Assembly: GCF_000499845.2 (NCBI RefSeq)
Contig: NC_023751.2
Span: 32,239,065 to 32,303,064 of the forward strand
From: Phaseolus vulgaris
Lineage: Eukaryota; Streptophyta; Magnoliopsida; Fabales; Fabaceae
DNA length: 64,000 nt
Direction of reading: 5' to 3'
The notes under the pieces were generated by a model. The model saw nothing but the letters and a program-made list of their open reading frames with translations, ran no database searches and was not told the DNA's origin. The position numbers were made by a program, and so were the translations under genes. Shown piece after piece: positions 10,749-22,268 of the stretch. Positions within the stretch are counted from its first letter, which is position 1. Each line of letters begins with the position of its first letter.

Positions 10749-12377
10749 ATGACGGAGGGTTCTGTGGGTTTTCTCATACCATGGACTTGTTTGATGGATC
10801 GGGAAGTATGTCTTGATAAAAAAATATATTCTATATCCGGTCAAAGGAAGACTTTTGCTCAGGCTTTGGGAAATACATGTGACATTCCTTTGTCCCAGCT
10901 ACCTACTCCTTGTATTAAGGGTGACATGATTGTTGTCCGGATTGATGAGGCAGATTACTTGGCTGGTCTTGAGGATTGCAAAACCCATCTCCATGGTCGG
11001 ATTATTCTATCTAAGGGGGATAAACCTCTTACACACCTGAATTTAACTAAAAAGTTGCAGCCGGTGTGGAAAGCTCTTGGACCATGGAAAGCAATTCCTC
11101 TTGGAAAAGGTTTCTATGAGTTTGAGTTCGCTTCTATAGAAGACATGCGATGGGCCCTCGGGATGGGTTCGCTGAAGTTATCTCCTGGTTTATTGAGATT
11201 GTTTGCCTGGACGAAAGACTTTGTCCCAGCTACCATGAAGAATACCAAAGCTCATACATGGGTTAGAATCTACCATTTTCCTTTGGAGTATTGGAAACCA
11301 AATACAATATATTCCATCGTTAGAGGCCTTGGTACTCATTTGTCTTTGGATGAGCATACTATGAGAAAGAATAGGGGTATGTTTGCTAGAGTGTTGGTGG
11401 ATATTGATCTTCTGTCCCCTCTCTCCGATCAACTTTTGGTTGAACGTCCAGACTTTGCTTTTGTAGCTGGTGTGGAATATGAATGGCTCCCTCCTTTTTG
11501 CTCTCATTGTAAGATGATTGGGCACGAGCTTGCTCAATGTCGGGCGATCCATGACTAGGGTCGTGTTCTTGGGCCTCAACATAAACCTTCTCAAAAGGCA
11601 TCTTCTGATGAACGGGACCAAGGGAGGACCGTGATTCCTAAACAACGTAAAGAATATAGGAAAAAAGATCCGGAGACAAAACTCGTGGAAGGCCTCTTTG
11701 ATAAGTTGAAAGTTGATGAAACAGGTGGAGGGGAGGATGATTTTGCAGATATGCCTCCTCTTGAGGATGCTTCAGATCATGATAGGTCCTCACCCAAGCA
11801 GGGGTTGTCCACTCCCACTTTGGATTCACTTGCTGTTATGCAAGCTAAGGACTCAGAGTCAAATTCAACAACTTTTATTGATGATCATCATGTGGAGGTA
11901 TCTGTTCCTGTGATTGTACCATCTCCGTTGCGTACTACCTCTCCTCGGAGGGTTAAATCACATGCGGATACTAATGCATCAGTTCCTAATGTGGAGGTCT
12001 CTGCTATTGTGACTGTACCATCTCAATCGCCTCATACCTCCCCTCAGAAGGCTAAATATCTTGGGGATGTTAAAGCAATATCGTTGGTCCTTCAAAATCA
12101 CTTTTCTTCTCTTGATGGTTTGGAAACTACAGATGTGGGAGGTGATTCTCATATTGGAGGGTCAACTATTCCGCCTACCATTGTTGGAATTAATTCTGAT
12201 CATATTGAAAATCAGGTTGTTTCAAAATTTTGGGCTGACTCTAATGACATGGATGAGGATGATAGTGATAATGGGGAGGAAACAGTTCGCACTAAAAGAA
12301 AACCAGGGAGACCACCTAAGGGGACTGGTAAATCCAGGAAAACTGCTAAGGCAGTTCTCTCTACAACGTCGCAATGA
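10749..12377 (+). pseudogene. LINE ORF1 (DUF4283 / zinc-knuckle protein) with one internal stop
   Basis: This is the nucleic-acid-binding ORF1 of a plant L1 element, which packages the RNA. Residues ~30-190 carry the DUF4283 pattern (RWALGMGSLKLSPGLLRLFAW then VRIYHFPLEYW). A zinc knuckle follows at about residues 250-265 (C-x2-C-x4-H-x4-C: CSHCKMIGHELAQC). An in-frame TAG at 11556-11558 lies just after the knuckle; the same frame continues to 12377 with an acidic, Ser/Pro-rich tail and a final basic AT-hook-like segment (KRKPGRPPKGTGKSRK). The terminal TGA overlaps the ATG of ORF2. Confidence 0.8.
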
Positions 12378-15300
12378 AGGTCTCTTCATTTTTTTGGAAT
12401 TTCAGAGGATTGGGGAACCACAAAACTGTGGAGATGTTGCTCAGTTTACTTAACCTACATAAACCTCTCCTGGTTTTTCTTGCTGAACCCATGATGTCGT
12501 ACACTAATGCTTTCGACATCCTTTTCAAATCTGTTAATATGCATTTGGTGGCTACGTCTCCTATTGTTAATAAAGTTGCTAAGCTTTGGTGTTTGTCGGT
12601 TCCTAATCTTGTCCAAAATTTCTTGGTTAATGATCAATTTATCTCTGTAACTTGTCGTCTGCAGGATAAAAGTTTTAGCTTTGCAGGTGTTTATGGTGTT
12701 AACACATACTTGTCTAGACGATTTTTATGGAGGGATCTTAGTTTCTTCACAGGGCCTTGGTGTATTCTGGGAGATTTTAATGTTGTGCTCTCGGCGGATG
12801 ACTATAAAGGGGGGTGGCTCCTAATCAGGTTTCTTGTAATGAATTCCTGGACTGGATTAATTCTAATGATCTTTCTTGTATGCCTTTTACTGGATCTTGT
12901 TATACTTGGTGTAACGGAAGGAGAGGGTTGCATAGAATTCACAGAAGACTGGATAGGGCTTTATGTAATGGAGTGTGTCTGGATGAATGGGAATCGTGTT
13001 CTTATTAGGTTCTTGTGAAAAATTGTTCTAATCATTCCCCTATTCTTGCTAGTCTTGCTAGTAATTCTTTGCGGAAGGTTAGCAATTTTCGTTCCTTTTC
13101 GATGTGGCTTCAGGACACTTGTGTCTAAAGCTTATTCATGATTCTTGGGCTAATCAGGTTGTTGGTTGTCCTATGTTTATCTTGCAACATAAGTTAAAAA
13201 GGTTGAAACTTGAGCTCCGAGACTGGAATAAAAATTCTTTTGGTAATGTTCATAATGGAGTTCTTCTTAAGCAGGGCATCCTTCTTGGTATTCAAAAAAG
13301 CTTAGAGAATGCTAGTTTGTCTGATAGTGATGGACTTCTCTGTCAAGAAAAGATTGCTAAGGAGGAGCTTGATCATGCTCTTCACTGTCAATATTTGTTT
13401 TGGAAAGAAAGGGCTAGGATGTTATGGTTCAAGGATAGAGATCGAAATACTGCTTTTTTCCATGCGGTGGTCAAAAGGAGAAATAATTCTAGTGGGATTC
13501 ATCGTCTACGGATTGATAATGAGGTTACGGAGGATCCTAAAATCATTGAGGATCATATTTTGGACTTTTATAAAAATCTTTATGCTGAGTCTATTTCTAA
13601 TGTTCTGGATACTGATAATATGGAAGATTTTATTGGTACTTATATTCTTGCGATGGTTTCCTTTTAGGAGAATATGATGTTGATTAAGTGTCCAGATTTT
13701 TCTGAAATTAAAAATGTTGTTTTTAATCTTAACGGTAATAGTGCTCCTGGTCCTGATGGTTTTGGTGGTGTTTTCTATCATTCTTGCTGGGAAATTATTG
13801 GGACAGATGTTTGCAATGTTGTTCAACAGTTTTTTAAACAAAACTGGGTTCTCCCTGGAATGAACAGTAATGTGGTATCTCTTATTCCAAAAGTTCAGGG
13901 TGTTGATTCCATTAAAGATTACAGGCTAATTGTTGTTGCTAATTTCAAGTTTAAGATTATTTCCAAGATGCTGGCAGATAGGCTTGCACTTGTGGCTGCT
14001 AGAATCATTTCTCCTAATCAATATGGATTTGTGCAGGGTAGACAGATTCAGGATTGCATTGGTATTGCTTCTGATGTTATTAACCTACTTTCTAAAAAGG
14101 TTAGAGGAGGTAATGTGGCTTACAAAGTTGATATTCATAAAGCTTTTGACACTCTGAGTTGGAAGTTCTTATTATTAGTTTTAAAACACTTTGGTTTTCA
14201 CCCCTCATTTGTCGGTTGGATTAGTACAATTCTCCGTTCAGCTATGCTTTCTATAAGAATAAGTGGTAGTTTGGTGGATTTTTTTCCTTGCAGTCGAGGG
14301 GTAAGACAAGGTGATCCATTGTCTCCTTTACTTTTCTGTCTTGCAGAGGAAGTTCTTAGTAGAGGTCTCTCTAAGCTTGTGAATGATAAGAAGATTTTAA
14401 ATATAGCCAGTCCGCACGGTTATCTCACTCCCTCTCATATTTTGTATGCTGATGACATATTTATTTTTTGTAGGGGGGATATTAAGTCTCTTAGAAATTT
14501 GAGTTCTTTTCTTAAAACATATGGTGATTTTTCTGGTCAATATATTAATAACTCTAAAAGTAGTTTCTTCACCATGGATAATTCTCCAAGATTTGTCACC
14601 AAAATTCAAAATATTCTTTCCTGTAGTCATGGTTGTTTGCCTTTCCATTATTTAGGAGTGTCTATCTTTGTTGGTGCTCCAAAGTGTCGGTTTCTTCAAC
14701 CTTTGGCTGATAAAGTTAAATTGAAGCTAGCATCTTGGAAAGGTAAATCTCTTAACATGATGGGTCGAATTCAGCTGGTCAATACAGTGATTACTTGATC
14801 TCTAGCTTATAGTTTTAATATGTATAAGTGGCCTGTTTCACTTATTAAGCAAGTTGAGCAGTGGTGTCGGAATTTTATTTGGACTGGTGATATTCTAAAA
14901 AAAGGTATTGCTACCGTTAATTGGGGGAAAATTTGTTCACCTCTTGAGGATGGAGGCTTGAATATTATTAATCTTCATCATGAAAATAATGCATATCTTC
15001 TTAAGCTTGCTTGGAACTTTGCTTATAGCGACAAACCTTGGTCTTTACTCTTAAAAGCCAGGGTTCTTAAATCAAAATATGAATTTCGAACGGTTTATAG
15101 ATCTTCCTCTCTCTGGCCTGGAATTAAGCAATTTTATTCTACCATACTTGACTATACTTCTTGGACTGTTGGTACAGGTTCTTTTATTAATTTCTGGAAT
15201 GATAAATGGTGCTCTATTACTTCTTTAGCAAATATTGCAGGGTTATCTGATGGTGTTAGCATTCCGGATACAGTCTCTCAATTTTGGACAGGTTGTGATT

Positions 15301-16464
15301 GGAATATTCCCTTCTCTTTACAGCAGATGTCTCTTCTTTTTAATCATATCATGATTAGAGAGGAACAGGATATTCCTAATTGGATTCTAAATGAGTCTGG
15401 TCGTTTCACTCTTAAATCGGCTAGGACTTTTTTCTTGGAACCAGGAGTTCCAGGTGGTTGGGGTAAATTCATTTGGTCTTCATCTATTCCGCCTTCCAAA
15501 ACTCTAGTACTCTGGAAAAATTTTCATGGGCGACTTCCTACAGATCAACATATTCAGAATAAGGGTTTGCATATATGTTCTATGTGTTCGCTTTGTGAAA
15601 AGCAAGAGGAATCTACTCAACATCTATTTTTTGAATGTTCTAACGCATTGCATATTTGGAGTTGGGTACGACAAATTTTTCTTACTTCTCATTTCTCTAA
15701 TAAGGATGATCTACTTTCTTTTATTAAGAATGATGGTAGTCCTTTGGTTAAATTGATTAAGCTTGCGGTGATAACCTTTTCTATATGGATGATATGGCGT
15801 ATGAGGAATTATGCTAGATTTCAGGATAAGATTGGGGTTTCTAAGGCTATTTCGATAATTAAAGATTTAACTTGTCTAGTGGGAAATTCGTCTAAAGCTT
15901 CAATGAAGAATGATATGTTGGACTTCAATGTGATTAAGTTTTTCGGTATTAAGACTCGTAGTGGTAAAGTTCTTCGTCCTCTTCCTATTAGATGGGAATT
16001 TCCTTCACCAGACTGGGTCAAAATTAATATTGATGGGGCTACTAGGGGGTATCCTGGTCTTGCTACTTGTGGAGGTATTTTTCGTGGGAGTATGGGAGAA
16101 TTTATTGGTGCTTTTTCAGTGTTTCTTGAAGTCCAAACTGCTTTGGTTGCTGAGTTTTATGGAGTTATACATGATATGGAGGAAGCTCAAAAAATGGGAC
16201 TTACTAATGTCTGGCTTGAATGTGATTTTGCCTTGGTTTGTGCTGCGTTTACTGCTAGGACTACTGTTCCGTGGATGCTTCAGAATCGATAAGTTGGCTG
16301 CTAGGACTACTGTTCCGTGTGATTTTGCCTTGAATGTTGATAAGTTGGCTAATTTAGGATTTATTTATAGAGAATCTTTTAATTGGTATAATAGACTCCC
16401 AGCTAATCTGTTCTTAGAATTCTTTATGAATAGGTATAATCTACCTATGTATCGTTTGTGTTAA
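12374..16464 (+). pseudogene. LINE ORF2 (endonuclease / reverse transcriptase / RNase H), broken
   Basis: ORF2 begins at an ATG overlapping the ORF1 stop (ATGA at 12374-12377). Order: apurinic-type endonuclease (WNFRGLG.., LAEP, GDFN); reverse transcriptase with SAPGPDGF near 13740, RQGDPLSPLLF near 14310 and the catalytic YADD at about 14446-14457; a zinc-binding RT domain (CSMC..C....H..FEC) near 15570-15640; and RNase H starting INIDGATRG near 16027. Breaks: frameshift about 12805-12815, TAG 13006-13008, frameshift about 13105-13125, TAG 13665-13667, TGA 14796-14798, and a scrambled segment at 16253-16350. The final residues (NRYNLPMYRLC) are the usual C-terminus of the family. Long frames remain open between breaks, so decay looks moderate in age. 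Confidence 0.88.
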
Positions 16465-16930
16465 CATATGGATTTTGGTCTAGTCCCCCCATATTTTTGT
16501 ATTTTCTTTCTTTTTTCTTTTTTTAATAATATTTTTTCATGTGATGGTAGATGATTGTTGTTACTTGAGGTATCAGCTTAACTGAGATGTCAAGTTGCAT
16601 AGTGATGCCTAACACGAAAACTTTAAAAAAAATATATGAATAATATAATAATGTTAATGGTTTTAAAATATTAATAATAATTAATTTAATATTACTAATT
16701 ACCGATATTTGTGTACGTAACGGAAAATTTGTTAGTGGTGGTGTTGTGTTTATTTGAACATTTGAAAACTTTATTTGTCTTTTGATGATCAGGGGTTACA
16801 TGTTAGCATCATTTGATCTTTCTATTGTTGGTTGGTTGAGCTAGCGACACATATACTAAGTCCCATATGTCTGAAGTTTCTTTGAGAGTCTTATTCTTGT
16901 TGTGGTGGTGGTTGAGAAGGCTGAGTGTCT

Positions 16931-17044
16931 ACCTTTTGATTTATAGAATGTAAGGACCTTTTGATTTCTAGAATGTAAGGTCATATATCACCTTTTGATT
17001 TCTAGAATGTAAGGTCATATATCACCTTTTGATTTCTAGAATGT
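16931..17044. repeat. Tandem repeat, 34-base unit
   Basis: ACCTTTTGATT(T/C)(A/T)(T/C)AGAATGT recurs four times. The last two full copies are separated by the identical spacer AAGGTCATATATC, giving a 34-base period; the first interval is shortened to about 24 bases. Confidence 0.85.
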
Positions 17045-19413
17045 TTGGGTGTAAATCTAGTTCAACCTCATCAAGATATATAGATAAGTCTATTGTTGGT
17101 TGAGCACCTTCAACCAATGCTTGTTTATAATATAGAGTAGATAAAAAGTATGGTCACTTAGGTTGGTACGGTGGAGGAATGTCGTTCACATTCCTTATTT
17201 TGATGCAACTTTCTTTTTATAAGGTGAGCTTTCTCAGCTTGTTGTTAAGCCCATAAACGTCAAATGACTTGAAGTAATTGAGTTTAGATGAGATGACTTC
17301 AAATTATTTTGTGGCAGTTGACATACTTGTTCAAACTAAACACCACTAGAATACCAAGAGGCTTAATGTCTAATCATGTTTGCATTAGATAAATGTTGAT
17401 CTCACCCAAGATAGGTTGTTTCACCGCAATGACTCCTCAGTTGATAATCCTACCTTGAGCTTCAGGCAATTGCATAACTTTTTCATGATGTTTTGATTTC
17501 ACATTAGCCTGGCCAACAACACTGAGTAGTTCACTTCAACAATAAATTTTGTCATTCCTCAAATGCTTGACCAAATTTTAATACAAAAAGTGTGGTAAAT
17601 TGAAGGGGATTTCAAATAAAAGATGGTAGATGATAAACCTAGATAGTTAGACCCCACCCTAGACACTAAAACTTGTGTCTATCTTCACATCGTTAAAGGT
17701 TTCATTGTTTCCCAAAAAGTTTTGATACATAATTCAACTTTTACTCTTATGTATTTGACATGTTTTCACAATATTAATAAAATAGCAGGGACAATAATTT
17801 TTAATAGTTTTGTTATTTTGATTTAATTGATGGATTACTAAAACCTTAACATATAAATGATGAAACATAGTATTTTTAAATATATATATATATATAATAT
17901 TTAACGAATTAAAACTATTATTCACAATTCATGTTTATATCATAACTAATTCATGTTTATATCATATATATTTTTTATTTATCGGTATATAGGTGTGGTT
18001 ATACACGACATAATTAAATATATTTAAAAAATACTACCACATTCTAACTTAAAATTTGAGATTATACCATTAATAAATTACAAAAAATTAATAAAACTCA
18101 CTTGTTAACTTTGTTTAATTAGCTTTTACAAAAAGACATGAGGTTATAAATTGATATTTAACTCACTCATTTTTCATAAACATTTATAATGGATAATCTT
18201 ATTTTTATTTTTATAGTTTTAAGAATTTTTCTTCTTCTTTCAATCAGATGTACCTTATTACTAAAGGATTCGAATTTGATTAGTGAAAGATTATACAGAC
18301 ATAGCCACCGTATTTATATTATGGTAAGGCTTGTATAACAACAAATACATAGTCTATAGCCATCTAAATATACAAATACAAGTTTAAAATCTAGTAAGAT
18401 TTTCATTTCTTCATTATAATATTTTGATATTGGAAAAATATTCTCCTATTTATTTTATTATATCACGGGAATAAAAAGTCCGTTCAAACAAGATTGGCCA
18501 AATTATATAATCTTATTTTATTATATCAGGGAATAAATTTATATGAATAACTTTGATGATTAAAAAAGTTTCTTAAAAATAATTTGTCATGGTGTTTTAA
18601 AACCAGTAGAAGTTATGTAAAAAAATACCTTTTAAAATCCGTGAGAAACTCATAGGAATGTTATATATAAACAGAGATAACTTTTTCTTGCGCAGTTCCT
18701 TTACCTGAATATGCTTTCAAAATTTTAGTTTTCAGTAGAAAAAACATTGTTTTAACTTTTTAAACTAACATTATAACACTCATATCTTGATTATAAAAAA
18801 GAAAAGCTTATGGTTTTCAGTAAAGAAAATTTTTTAGTGACACCCTTACCTAGCATTCTAGAATAGGGTTTGCAGCATTTAGCTGGGTTTTTTTTATTTG
18901 CATAAAAAAAATTCCTTAACTTTTTTTTTCTTCTGAATTTTATAAAGAACTCTATTAAAAATGGAAACACCATCTTCTTAGGCAAGAAGAAAATTTTCAA
19001 ATTCTTCTTCCTATGTTTCTTCCAAAATGTCCAAAAAATATTTATGTTTTGCAACACCTCATTAATAGATATTGTTAAATGAAATGTTAATTTAAATTAT
19101 AAGTATCCTTTTGATCATTACTTATTTTTGAAGAGTTCTAACAACCATCCCATGTAATCATTATACAGCCTATTTAAGTTTTATAATAATATTTATTTTA
19201 TTATTTTATTTACTAATTCACTTATGTATAATATTTTATTAAATTTATTATGGATTGCTCATAAGAGGGTTGACTATTAATGTATAAGTTTTCATTTTAA
19301 AAATATTTGTATTAAATTTTATGAGTTGATGTTGGTATATTTCTTCGGCTTAACTTTTTTTTTCAACGATTTTGATTAGAAGAACTTCTAAGTATTTATA
19401 GTTTTTGCTTTCT

Positions 19414-19918
19414 TCACCCCATCATTACTACTGCACCCTCATACTAATAGCCCAAAGGACTAAAATAACCTTTCTTGTTACACCCTTCTCCGCAGCTGCT
19501 ATTGCCATTGTTTTCACTGTACTCTATGAGAGGAAGAAAATATATAAAGAGAGAGTAAAATCTTGGATTTAGGAGAAAACTTATTATGGAAAGTTATTTT
19601 CAAAAAAATATTTCATAGGTTCCTGAAATCTTTTCTTAGAAATCATCTCATATATTATACACTCATTTAGAAAAAAAAAAAATATGTTCTAGAAAGTTAA
19701 TTTTGAAAAGTTTATTCCAGAAAGTATCTCATATATTTTGAAAAACTTATTATGAAAAATTTGTTTAACAAAAATTCTATTTCAAAATGTATTTCATATG
19801 TCTGAAAAAGTGTTGAAAATCCTAAAGTTACCATTGAAATGTACATGAAGAATAGAATGATTATTTTTAAAATTTTATTTTGAAATTTTGGGATGCAGGT
19901 AGTAATTATGGTGGTGGA
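19414..19918. mobile_element. Foldback MITE, copy B
   Basis: The left end contains ATTACTACTGCACCCTCA and the reverse complement of the right end contains ATTACTACCTGCATCCCA, giving an imperfect inverted repeat of about 25-30 bases. The interior is a series of degenerate units alternating GAAA.TTATT and TTTCATAT, as in copies A (2596-2921) and C (57039-57400). No coding capacity. Confidence 0.45.
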
Positions 19919-19931
19919 TAAAGTAGCTTTG

Positions 19932-19934
<3 letters not shown>

Positions 19935-19970
<36 letters not shown>
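19935..19970. repeat. (AT)n microsatellite
   Basis: Uninterrupted AT dinucleotides for about 36 bases, just outside foldback copy B. Confidence 0.95.
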
Positions 19971-19973
<3 letters not shown>

Positions 19974-20264
19974 ATCTATATGTTAGGTAGTTCCTGGTGA
20001 AGCTTTTTGACTTATAAAACAAAGAATATGGAAGTTATGTTAACAGGAAGAAAAATTCATCACAAGGACAAGGCATATGTGTTTCCATTCTTCTCCATCT
20101 CCATGCTTTAAATTATGGTTAGGGTCCATGCTATGTAAGTTATTTTAATATCAAGGGAATTTAAAATTTTCGTAAATTAAAATATATATATATATAAAAG
20201 AAAAGGACTATAAACTGAAATGAAATTATTTATGTCACTCATTCTCCTAAGAAATAATTTTTGT

Positions 20265-20700
20265 TTGTCTTTCTTATTTGATGGTTCAACTAAAGGATTT
20301 AATTACTGAAAGATTACACAAACTTAATCATCTGACTTACTTATATTGTCTTTTTTTATTTCATAGTTTTACTAAAGGATTTGATTACTTGAAAATTGCA
20401 CAAACTTAATCATCTGACTTACTTATAGTGTATTTTTTATTTCATGGTTCTACTAAAGGATTTGATCATTTGATTATTGCACAAACTTAACCATCTGATT
20501 TATATTTATAATGCTTTTCTTATTCTATGGTTCTAATAAGAGATTTGATTACTCGAAGATCGCACAAACTTCACCATCTAATAAGAGATTTGATTATTCG
20601 AAGATTGCACAAACTTAACCATCTAACTATATGTTAGTATCTTTCTTATTTCATGATTCTAGTAAGAGATTTGATTACTCGAAGATTACATATTCTTGAG
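20265..20700. repeat. Imperfect tandem array, about 88-base unit
   Basis: The unit reads roughly TTCATGGTTCTA.TAA(A)G.GATTTGATTACT.GAAGATTGCACAAACTTAA.CATCT, followed by an AT-rich spacer. Five to six copies are visible, with the fourth-to-fifth interval shortened to about 50 bases. A distant single copy of the same unit seems to lie at 18240-18310. No coding potential. Confidence 0.75.
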
Positions 20701-22137
20701 ATTTGATTTCTCGTGTAACAACAAAAATAAAATCAATGATACTTATTTTATTTTGACACTTAAATAAATTATTATTTTATGATAATATAATATTTTATTT
20801 TAAAAAAATTACCTTTATATTATTAAATAGTTTTACTTGTGTACCAATTTCTTGAAGAAAAATAGATCATAATATTTGTAATTTGATGTATTCTTACTTT
20901 AAGCATGAGAGTTAAAACATTAAAGTGAGATGCTAAAACCTCAATTCTCAACCACCTAAATAAATCAGTCAAGTCAATTCAACTTTTTATTAGTGATTGT
21001 GTGAGGAAGATTTCAAATACTAGTTAAGACAAGCAATTAAAATATATTTAATAAAAAATATTTTAAAAAAATCGTTAAATATGCGAAACTGATTTTCATT
21101 CTTATTTCAAAACTTATAATATTGTAATTTTTTTACGTGACAAATTAACATTTTAATTCACGTAAAAAAATTGTAAACGTGATTTATTTGTATAGTTTCT
21201 TATTTGGATAAATTTGACATTATAGTATTAGAAAAAAAAAACATATTTAATTTTTTTATAAATAAATTAAGTAAAAGCATATATAATAATAAAACATGGT
21301 TTTTCTGAGTGAAAGCATGTGTGGTCATCTTGGACAAACCATGGAACAAAGACACAAGGACCGCATTCGCATTTCTTATCTCAGTTTGTGTGGTTCACGG
21401 TTCATCTTTTGTCCATTCAGTTTTTCACTTCACTATTTCATTGTCCTTCAAATCACCGACACAAAAACCTCAAAACAATTATTAAATTTAGTGCTTCATA
21501 ATGTTTTTAACTTAATTGCATTTAGAGAATTTATCCATTCATGAGGCATATCAATGACAGGTCTTGTAGTTAGAATAAAAGAGAAAATAGTTTTAACTAA
21601 TATTGATTACAAGCTGAAAATTGTTTCTTGAATTTGGATTTGACACCTTTGAATGGAGAAGAAGCAATGTTGTGAAGTGAGTAAACATTAAAAAATGATT
21701 TTGCTCCAAAATGAAACACAATATTGCAAGAGTAGGCCATGAGTCTGCCCTTTACTCCATCCTATGTTGTTTTCCTGGATTCGTGGAAAAAGAGGGAAAA
21801 GTAACAGTGAAATGAGAAGGTGGAATTATAGGGTCGTGTCTTTTAGACAAATAAACTAAGTGAAGGTTTCCAAGTTAACCAAGTTGTAAATGTTTTCCTA
21901 AAATTACTGCCAAAACTGGTTGGCTAAGGAAATTGATTATGTGTTTGGCAGTAAAAGTTAGAGAGGGTAGAAACTTGCATGGATTGGACCGAACGAAAAC
22001 AACATGGGAGAGACATTAAGTGGGGTGAGTTGAGGTGCACATCATAGGGCAATTCATTGTCGGTTTAACGCAACAGAAGAACAATGCACTTTGAATAAAA
22101 ACTATCTTCCCAAATTTTCGTGTTGAGGGTATCTACT

Positions 22138-22165
22138 ATGTATATGTGTATATGTATATATCTCC
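22138..22165 (+). promoter_or_regulatory. Candidate TATA region of the phytochrome E gene
   Basis: TATATGTGTATATGTATATA lies about 110-130 bases upstream of the ATG at 22269, a plausible TATA position for a short leader. The segment CAAGGTAAG...TTTTTTGTCGCAG (22225-22258) looks like a donor and acceptor but encloses only about 30 bases, so it is probably not an intron by itself. Confidence 0.3.
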
Positions 22166-22268
22166 TTCACAAACCACACAAGTAAAAAGCTAGAATCAAG
22201 CTGGCTTCATAGAAGGTGCAATACAAGGTAAGCAAATACATTTGGTTTTTTGTCGCAGAGCCTTGAAA

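Larger units (their letters stand above)
10690..16632 (+). mobile_element. LINE (L1-type) non-LTR retrotransposon, decayed
   Basis: The element holds ORF1 (DUF4283 plus zinc knuckle) and ORF2 (endonuclease, reverse transcriptase, zinc-binding RT domain, RNase H), followed by a 3' region starting TAGTCCCCCCATATTTTTGTATTTT, typical of plant L1 elements, and a short A-rich tail near 16621-16632. The 5' edge is an estimate: a GC-rich leader precedes the ORF1 ATG at 10749. No target-site duplication could be identified. At least six coding lesions show that it is not autonomous today. Confidence 0.85.
16633..22137. other. AT-rich spacer between the LINE and phytochrome E
   Basis: No gene is supported. 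It contains the tandem repeat at 16931-17044, the foldback element at 19414-19918, (AT)n at 19935-19970 and an 88-base-type array at 20265-20700, listed separately. Segment 17050-17720 has less AT bias and may be an old retroelement remnant, but no frame or motif is recognisable. The last kilobase is the likely phytochrome E promoter. Confidence 0.5.

Noticed and set aside
22225..22258. Apparent GT...AG intron just before the PHYE start
   Set aside because: At about 30 bases it is too short for a plant intron; a longer 5'UTR intron ending at the same AG remains possible but cannot be shown.
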